A stretch of 64,000 nt of DNA from Microbispora catharanthi (GTDB lineage: Bacteria > Actinomycetota > Actinomycetes > Streptosporangiales > Streptosporangiaceae): assembly GCF_006334915.2 (NCBI RefSeq), contig NZ_VDMA02000003.1, forward strand, positions 372,001 to 436,000. The letters are read 5' to 3'. Shown here one piece after another: positions 59,020 through 64,000 of the stretch; within the stretch, counting starts at the first letter, position 1; the number at the start of each line of letters is the position of its first letter. Below the pieces are notes generated by a model that saw only the letters and a program-made list of their open reading frames with translations, was not told where the DNA came from and made no database searches. The position numbers and the translations under genes were made by a program.

Positions 59020-59842
59020 GGGCTGCCTGCACGGCGGACAGGCAGCGTTCGACGACGGGCCGGGGGGCGAAGGCGTACGTGCCGTCGCCGAACAGCTCGA
59101 ACGTCATGAACCCGTCATAACCGCGGCGGGAGAAGGCGGCGAGGTAGCCGGCCAGCGGCAGCTCCCCGTCGCCCCACGCCAGGTGCCCGGCCGGGCGGCC
59201 GTCGATGAGGTGCACGTGGCGGACCCGGTCGCCGAGCGCGTCGAAGTAGTCGTCCACGCTCTCCCCCGCGACCGCCATGCCCACGGTGTCGAGCACGGCG
59301 GCGAGGTTCGGCGCGCCGACCTCGTCCAGCATCCGGGCGAGCGCCCGCGAGTCGTTGAGCAGGTTCGACTCCACCCGCTGGAGCGGTTCGAGCACGCAGG
59401 TCACCCCGAACCCCTCGGCATACCCGGCGATCTCGGCGAGCGCGTCGGCGGACCTGCGCCACGCCGTCTCCACCGGCTCGTCCTCATAGCCCCGGCCCGG
59501 CGTGAGCAGGAGCAACTCGGCGCCGAGCTCCGCGCACAGCTCGGCCGCCCGGCGGAACATCGCGATGCTGGCGGCGCGCAGCCGCGTGTCGGCCGAGGCG
59601 ATGTTGACCGGGTACATCACCTGCTCGGGCGTGAGACACCGCACCCGCAGGCCGCGCGAGGCGGCCCGGCGGCGTACGGCGCGGGCCTCGGCGTCGCTCA
59701 CCTGCGGCACGTGGAAGTGGGGGGCGATCCCCCACAGCTCCACTTCCTCGCGGCCGAGGTCGGCGGCGTCGTCGAGGAACCGCTCGAACGGCAGGTGCTG
59801 ATAGGAGAAGTTCGATCCGGTGATGAGGGGCATGGAACTCAT
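59006..59842 (-). CDS. FrlC-like sugar (phosphate) isomerase/epimerase, TIM-barrel
   Basis: This 278-aa AP-endonuclease-2-type TIM barrel starts with LITGSNFSYQHLPFERFLDDAADLG and EVELWGIAPHFHVP. EPLQRVESNLL, LDTVGMAVAGESVDDYF, LGDRVRHVHLIDG and FMTFELFGDGTYA supply metal-binding Glu, Asp, His and Glu positions. Order and wording resemble FrlC, the fructoselysine 3-epimerase. It overlaps the permease stop by 4 nt (ATGA), so it is the last gene of the importer operon. A general ketose 3-epimerase is the alternative. Confidence 0.8.
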   Translation of the reverse strand: MSSMPLITGSNFSYQHLPFERFLDDAADLGREEVELWGIAPHFHVPQVSDAEARAVRRRAASRGLRVRCLTPEQVMYPVNIASADTRLRAASIAMFRRAAELCAELGAELLLLTPGRGYEDEPVETAWRRSADALAEIAGYAEGFGVTCVLEPLQRVESNLLNDSRALARMLDEVGAPNLAAVLDTVGMAVAGESVDDYFDALGDRVRHVHLIDGRPAGHLAWGDGELPLAGYLAAFSRRGYDGFMTFELFGDGTYAFAPRPVVERCLSAVQAALTHP

Positions 59843-60672
59843 TTTCCGACTCCGTCCGCGAGCCCTTTGACGATGTAACGCTGCCCGGCGAAGAACAGCA
59901 GCACGACCGGGAAGGCCGCGATCGCCATGCCGGCGAAGACGACGGGAAACTCGGTGCCGTGCTTGCTCATCAGGCTCATCAGGCCGACGGGAAGGGTCTG
60001 CACGCCCGCGCCGCTGGTGAAGACCATCGCGAACAGGTACTCGTTCCAGGCGAACAGGATGTGCAGCAGCACGGTCGAGGTGATGATCGGCTTGCACATG
60101 GGCAGGATGATCCGCCAGAAGGCGGTCCACCGGCCGCAGCCGTCCATCTCGGCCGCCTCGTCCACCTCCCGCGGCAGGTCGAGCATGTACGCCCGGATGA
60201 GGAAGGTGGTGAACGGCACCCGGAAGGCCGTGTAGAGGATGAGCAGCGCCCAGAAGCTGTTGTACAGGCCCATGGCCTGGAACATCTTCACCAGCGGCAC
60301 GAGCGCCACGCTCGGGGCCAGCATCAGCCCGCCGAGGATGACCCCGGTGGTCAGCTTGGAGAACGGGATGTTCACCCGGGTGAGGCCGTACGCGGCCCAC
60401 GCGCTGACGAACACGGTCGCGACCGTCGAGGTCACGGTGACCAGCACGCTCGTGGTGAGGTAGTTGCTCACCCCGCGGTTCCAGGCCTTCTGGTAGCTGT
60501 CGAAGCTCCAGTGGGAGGGCAGCGAGAAGGGGTTCCCGAAGATCTCGCCGTTGGTCTTGAACCCGTTGAGCACCATCCACAGCAGCGGATAGACCACCAC
60601 CGCCGCGAGGCAGAGCAGGAACGCCCACAGGAACACCCGGGCGACCGCCCCCAGGAAGCCGATGCGACTCAC
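59839..60672 (-). CDS. Carbohydrate ABC transporter permease (MalG type)
   Basis: This 277-aa permease has six spans, beginning FLWAFLLCLAAVVVYPLLWMVLNGFK. The EAA loop is AYMLDLPREVDEAAEMDGCGRWTAFWRIILPMCKPIITS. It forms the sugar channel with the MalF-type protein. GTG 60672 overlaps the upstream permease stop by 4 nt (GTGA). No ATPase gene is in the cluster, as in sugar importers served by a shared MsiK/MsmX-type ATPase. Confidence 0.92.
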   Translation of the reverse strand: MSRIGFLGAVARVFLWAFLLCLAAVVVYPLLWMVLNGFKTNGEIFGNPFSLPSHWSFDSYQKAWNRGVSNYLTTSVLVTVTSTVATVFVSAWAAYGLTRVNIPFSKLTTGVILGGLMLAPSVALVPLVKMFQAMGLYNSFWALLILYTAFRVPFTTFLIRAYMLDLPREVDEAAEMDGCGRWTAFWRIILPMCKPIITSTVLLHILFAWNEYLFAMVFTSGAGVQTLPVGLMSLMSKHGTEFPVVFAGMAIAAFPVVLLFFAGQRYIVKGLADGVGK

Positions 60673-61556
60673 CACGCCACCCTTCTCCTGCGCGCGACCC
60701 ACAGTTGCGCGACGGCGATGCCGAGCGTGACCACGAAGATGACGGTCGCGATCGCGGCGGCGTAGCCGAAGTCGTTGCGGACGAAGCCGCTGCGGTAGAG
60801 CCAGGTCCCCAGCACCTGGGTCGAGTTGTCGGGCCCGCCGCTGGTCATCACCATGACCTCGTTGAACACCTGGAACGCCCCCGAGATCGTGACCATCGAC
60901 ATCACGCCGGTCATCTCTCGCACCAGGGGGAGGGTCACGTGGAAGAAGCGGCGGACCGGCCCGGTGCCGTCGAGGGCCGCGGCCTGGTAGATCTCGCGGG
61001 GGATCCGCTGGATGGCGACGGCGAACAGCAGCGTGGAGTAGCCGAAGCCCTGCCACTGGCTCATCGCGATGATCGCCGGCATGGCCGTGCTCTCCTCGCC
61101 CAGCCACGAGTGGCTGAGCCCGCCGAGGCCGACCGCCTGCAGCAGGTGGTTGAGCAGGCCGAGGTCGGGCTCGTAGATGAAGTAGAAGAGCAGGCCGGCG
61201 ACGGTCAGCGAGATCGCGGAGGGGATGAAGTAGATCGCCCGCAGGAGGCGCTGCCACCGCTCGCTGCGCACACCTTCGATGAGCGCGGCCAGCACCAGCG
61301 CGCCGAACACCTGGAACACGATCGACACCACGGCGTACAGCACGTTGTTGCCGAGCGACCGCCAGAAGACCGGGTCCTCGACGAGCTTGGTGTAGTTGGC
61401 GAAGCCGACGTACTCCTGGCTGCCGCTGTAGATGTCCCACTTGAGCGTGCTGAACCCGAGGTTCTCGGCCAGCGGGAAGTAGACGAACACCCCGACCAGC
61501 ACGAGGGCGGGAACGACCCACGCGAGCCCGAGCGCCCGTTTGCCGATGGTGCGCAC
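60669..61556 (-). CDS. Carbohydrate ABC transporter permease (MalF type)
   Basis: This 295-aa permease has six spans, starting KRALGLAWVVPALVLVGVFVYFPLAENLGFSTLKW. The EAA-type loop is VAIQRIPREIYQAAALDGTGPVRRFFHVTLPLVREMTGVM. GTG start at 61556 is supported by GGAGGAG upstream. It lies 15 nt downstream of the binding-protein gene and overlaps the MalG-type gene, so the four genes are one operon. Confidence 0.92.
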   Translation of the reverse strand: MRTIGKRALGLAWVVPALVLVGVFVYFPLAENLGFSTLKWDIYSGSQEYVGFANYTKLVEDPVFWRSLGNNVLYAVVSIVFQVFGALVLAALIEGVRSERWQRLLRAIYFIPSAISLTVAGLLFYFIYEPDLGLLNHLLQAVGLGGLSHSWLGEESTAMPAIIAMSQWQGFGYSTLLFAVAIQRIPREIYQAAALDGTGPVRRFFHVTLPLVREMTGVMSMVTISGAFQVFNEVMVMTSGGPDNSTQVLGTWLYRSGFVRNDFGYAAAIATVIFVVTLGIAVAQLWVARRRRVAW

Positions 61557-61570
61557 CTGCTCTCCTCCGG

Positions 61571-62896
61571 CTACTTCGCCGACGCCGAGGCCTGGCGGAC
61601 GCTGTCGAGCACCTGCTCGGGGGTCTTGCCGCCGGTGATCAGCGCCTCGCCTCCGGACAGCCAGGCGTCGGCGACGTCGGGCACGGTGACGGTGTCGAGC
61701 CAGGCGGCCAGCTTCGGCGCCTTGTTGACCAGCCCGACGCCCTCGTAGACCGCCTTGCTGGAGGTCTCGGGCGTGACGGCTCCGATGACCGTGCTGGGCT
61801 GGCCGTACGGCGGGGACGACAGGGTCTTGGCGTTCTTCACGCTCGTGACGAACTTCATGAAGTCGACGGCGAGCGGGATGCGCGGGGAGGCGGCGTTGAC
61901 CAGGTATCCCTCGGGCGCGCCCTCGATCACCGCGGGGTCGCCCTTCGCCCCCTGCGGCGCCGGCAACTGGAAGATGCCGAAGTCGTCCGTGGGGAGCTTG
62001 CCCTTGGCGGTCTCGTTGTCGAACTCCAGGATCTCCTGGTAGTACATGGCCGCCTTGCCGTCGGCGAACTTCTCCTGCGCCGAGCTGTACAGCACGCCGT
62101 TGGTGCCGCTCTTGGTGTCGGTGCAGGTGTCGACGAGGGTCTTGAACCGGGTCAGCGCGGTGACGTAGCCCGGGTCGTCCAGCTTCGCCGTCGCGGGCTT
62201 GAGGTCGGCCTGCAGGGTGTCCCACGGCACGTCGTAGGCGAACATCTGCTGCAGGTAGTGGAGGGCCGGCCAGCCGTCCTTGTTGCCGAACGCGATCGGC
62301 TCGTACCCGGCCTTGCGCAATGGGCCGCAGGCGGCGATCAGGTCCTCGAAGGTGGCCGGCACCTTCACCCCCGCCTTGGCGAACGCGGCCTTGTTGTAGC
62401 CCATGAACTTGCCGTTGCCGTACAGCGGGATCCCGTAGTACTTGCCGTCGTAGGCGAAGGCCGACAGCGCCCCCTCGCTAAAGGTCTTCCCCCACTCCGT
62501 GCCTGGCCCGACGACCTTGGTGAGGTCGGCCGCGCGGCCGCCGCGGACGAAGTTCTCCGCCCAGTTGCCGGTCCACGTGAAGTAGACGTCCGGCAGGGCG
62601 TTCGACGCGGTCAGCGTCTTGGTCTTGTCCTTGATGCTCTGGTCGGTCTCCTGGATGAGCTGGATCTTCACCCCGGGGTGGAGCTTCTCGTACTCGGCGG
62701 CCAGGTCCTCGAAGTACGGCTCCAGCGGCTCTCCGGCGAACTTGGTGAGGATGCTCAGGGTGCCCGAGTAGTCGGGGGCGGCGGCCACGTCGGCCGCGGG
62801 AGCCTTGTCCGCCTGCCCGCCGCCGGTGCACCCGGCGAGGGCGAGCACCGACGTCCCGGCGAGTGCCGCGAACGTCGTCAGTGCGCGAGGGCGCAT
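61571..62896 (-). CDS. Extracellular sugar-binding lipoprotein (family 1)
   Basis: This 441-aa lipoprotein has the signal MRPRALTTFAALAGTSVLALAGC, with lipobox LAGC at Cys-23. The mature SBP_bac_1 domain contains YSGTLSILTKFAGEPLEPYFEDLAAEYEKLHPGVKIQLI, DVYFTWTGNWAENFVRGG and YYGIPLYGNGKFMGYNKAAF, typical of oligosaccharide or glycoside receptors. It is the first gene of the importer operon and faces the divergent SIS-domain gene across a 388-nt region with two copies of one palindromic operator. Confidence 0.92.
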   Translation of the reverse strand: MRPRALTTFAALAGTSVLALAGCTGGGQADKAPAADVAAAPDYSGTLSILTKFAGEPLEPYFEDLAAEYEKLHPGVKIQLIQETDQSIKDKTKTLTASNALPDVYFTWTGNWAENFVRGGRAADLTKVVGPGTEWGKTFSEGALSAFAYDGKYYGIPLYGNGKFMGYNKAAFAKAGVKVPATFEDLIAACGPLRKAGYEPIAFGNKDGWPALHYLQQMFAYDVPWDTLQADLKPATAKLDDPGYVTALTRFKTLVDTCTDTKSGTNGVLYSSAQEKFADGKAAMYYQEILEFDNETAKGKLPTDDFGIFQLPAPQGAKGDPAVIEGAPEGYLVNAASPRIPLAVDFMKFVTSVKNAKTLSSPPYGQPSTVIGAVTPETSSKAVYEGVGLVNKAPKLAAWLDTVTVPDVADAWLSGGEALITGGKTPEQVLDSVRQASASAK

Positions 62897-63064
62897 GGGC
62901 TTCCTCTCTCTCTGGTCTGTCTGGGGGCTGGTCCGTCTGCGGAGGGAGGACCGCCGGTGCCGGGGCACTGGGAGCCGCCGGGCACCGCGTTGCCGTGACA
63001 TCGGGATCCGCCGGGACGCGCCGCGGCACGACCCGCCTGGTGTGGGGTGACTGTACAGAGCATC

Positions 63065-63078
63065 TGATACCGGTACCA
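63065..63078. promoter_or_regulatory. Operator copy 1, TGATACCGGTACCA
   Basis: One base pair away from the perfect palindrome of copy 2 (TGATACCGGTATCA). It lies 169 nt upstream of the binding-protein gene start. A central CG with symmetric TGATA/TATCA arms resembles LacI-type operators. Confidence 0.6.
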
Positions 63079-63221
63079 GTCCTAGTTCCAAGAATTTTTT
63101 CCGGCGCGACGCCTCCGGGACCGCAAGAGGCCAGAAACAGCAGCTAGATGCCGCATGGGTGCGAGAAAAAAGGTCGCGGTGTTGACGCCGTACGTTCACC
63201 TGTGCCAGCGTGACCCCCGCG

Positions 63222-63235
63222 TGATACCGGTATCA
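63222..63235. promoter_or_regulatory. Operator copy 2, perfect palindrome TGATACCGGTATCA
   Basis: This 14-bp site is fully self-complementary and lies 50 nt before the SIS-domain gene ATG, 157 bp from copy 1. Shared sites on both sides of the intergenic region imply one regulator for both transcription units. Confidence 0.7.
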
Positions 63236-63284
63236 GGCAGCAGGGGCGCCGCCGGTCCGCAGGTGATCCCGAAAGGACGCGACA

Positions 63285-64000
63285 ATGCTCGGATTCAACG
63301 AGCCGGAATTCCTCTCCCAGCTGGCGAGCGCGGTGGCGCTGCGCCCGCAGATCGAGGAACTGGTCGATCGGCTCGTGGACGGGGGATTCGACAACCTCTA
63401 CCTCGTCGGCGCCGGCGGCACCTACGCCCAGATGTGGCCGTACGAGCGCCTGGCTCGCCAGCGGTCCACCCTCGACGTGCGCGCGGTGATCGCGGCCGAA
63501 CTGGTCGCCGCGGACGAGAAGGCGCTCGGCGAGCGCTCGGTGGCCATCGTCACCTCGGTCTCCGGCACCACCGAGGACGTGGTCCGGGCCATCGAGTTCT
63601 GCAAGTCGAAGGGCGCCTACACCGTCGGCTTCACCGGCTACCCCGACTCCCCGATCGCCCAGAACGTCGACCTCGCGCTGCTGACCGAGCCCAAGACGTG
63701 GCCGTTCGACATGCAGATGCTGCTCTTCATGGGCCGGCTGCTGTCGCGGCGGGGCGAGTTCGACGGCTACGAGAAGTTCGCCGCCGAGTTCGACGACATC
63801 CCGCGGATCCTCCTGGAGGTCTCCAAGCAGGCCGAGCCGGTCGCCGAGGCGTTCGCCGACGCCCACAAGGACAGCGACTACTACTTCCTCATCGGCGGCG
63901 GGAACCTGTGGGGGTTCACCTACCTCTACTCCATGTGCATCCTCGAGGAGATGCAGTGGCTGCGCACCACGCGGGTGCACAGCGCCGAGTTCTTCCACGG
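63285..64000 (+). CDS. SIS-domain sugar deglycase/isomerase, FrlB-like, cut by window end
   Basis: The plus-strand frame is open from ATG 63285 (AAAGGA eight nt upstream) to the end of the window; 238 residues are visible and the C-terminus is missing. The first SIS domain (about 30-150) contains FDNLYLVGAGGTYAQMWPYE, then AIVTSVSGTTEDVVRAIEF with the Ser/Thr sugar-phosphate loop. The second SIS domain begins near 185 (DYYFLIGGGNLWGFTY). The LEEMQW and VHSAEFFHG blocks are the catalytic Glu/His region of FrlB/GlmS-like enzymes. It probably cleaves or isomerises an aminosugar phosphate or fructosamine phosphate. It is divergent from the importer operon and shares its operators. Confidence 0.82.
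   Translation, partial: MLGFNEPEFLSQLASAVALRPQIEELVDRLVDGGFDNLYLVGAGGTYAQMWPYERLARQRSTLDVRAVIAAELVAADEKALGERSVAIVTSVSGTTEDVVRAIEFCKSKGAYTVGFTGYPDSPIAQNVDLALLTEPKTWPFDMQMLLFMGRLLSRRGEFDGYEKFAAEFDDIPRILLEVSKQAEPVAEAFADAHKDSDYYFLIGGGNLWGFTYLYSMCILEEMQWLRTTRVHSAEFFH

Larger units (their letters stand above)
62897..63284. other. Divergent regulatory region, importer operon and SIS gene
   Basis: 388 bases without a gene. It holds two copies of a TGATACCGGTATCA-type palindrome (63065-63078 and 63222-63235), an AT-richer stretch near 63085-63175 and AAAGGA eight nt before the SIS-domain ATG. I see no small gene. Confidence 0.7.

Overview
The window is chromosomal DNA from a high-GC Gram-positive actinobacterium, most likely Streptosporangiales (Nonomuraea/Microbispora/Streptosporangium-like) or a relative. 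I judge this from the GC-rich third positions, frequent GTG starts, long open antisense frames, and actinobacterial families (DUF3017, DUF6350, CGNR zinc finger, PspC-type histidine kinase, Ser/Thr receptor kinase). The core order icmB-type B12 subunit, sucC, sucD, DUF6350, purN, purH, folD with pcrA nearby resembles the Streptomyces core chromosome as I remember it. I saw no tRNA, rRNA, CRISPR array, prophage or large biosynthetic cluster.

Layout. 1-7.7 kb: YihY membrane protein (partial), trpS, a CNNM/CorC-type membrane protein, galE, a DUF11 secreted protein, and a divergent MFS exporter/PadR pair. 7.7-16.3 kb: a receptor Ser/Thr kinase fused to an amino-acid-type binding domain, an ArsR-like regulator with a divergent alpha/beta hydrolase, icd, DUF3017, citrate synthase, an FHA-HTH protein and a secreted sensor-like protein. 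16.3-24.7 kb: a NitT/TauT-type ABC importer divergent from a CitA/CitB-type two-component system, then an MprF-like DUF2156 protein divergent from an esterase. 24.8-34.8 kb: folD, a 55-aa membrane protein, purH-purN, an oxidoreductase/MerR pair, DUF6350, sucD-sucC and a B12-binding mutase subunit. 35-42.5 kb: a secreted protein behind stacked palindromes, pcrA, PIG-L deacetylase, a NarL-type two-component system and a CPBP protease. 42.5-45.2 kb: a decaying locus with a frameshifted LysR gene, an epimerase gene whose middle third is inverted, and an intact aldo/keto reductase. 45.2-53 kb: zinc peptidase, GCS2-type ligase, and an envelope-stress module (LuxR regulator, PspC kinase, PspC/LiaF-like protein) split by a TnpB-only IS608-like element. 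53-59 kb: CGNR regulator, PadR-controlled ABC exporter, VOC and FMN-binding proteins. 59-64 kb: a sugar ABC importer with a FrlC-like epimerase, divergent from a FrlB-like SIS protein that runs off the window end.

The most notable observations are: the TnpB element inserted exactly between a coupled kinase/regulator pair, where it supplies a new stop codon and a new ribosome binding site; the intragenic inversion in the epimerase; the putative fructosamine-type locus with two copies of one palindromic operator and no ATPase gene of its own; and several sharply defined operators (PadR-type ATGT-N8-ACAT, a 24-bp perfect palindrome, and paired 22-bp sites 44 bp apart).
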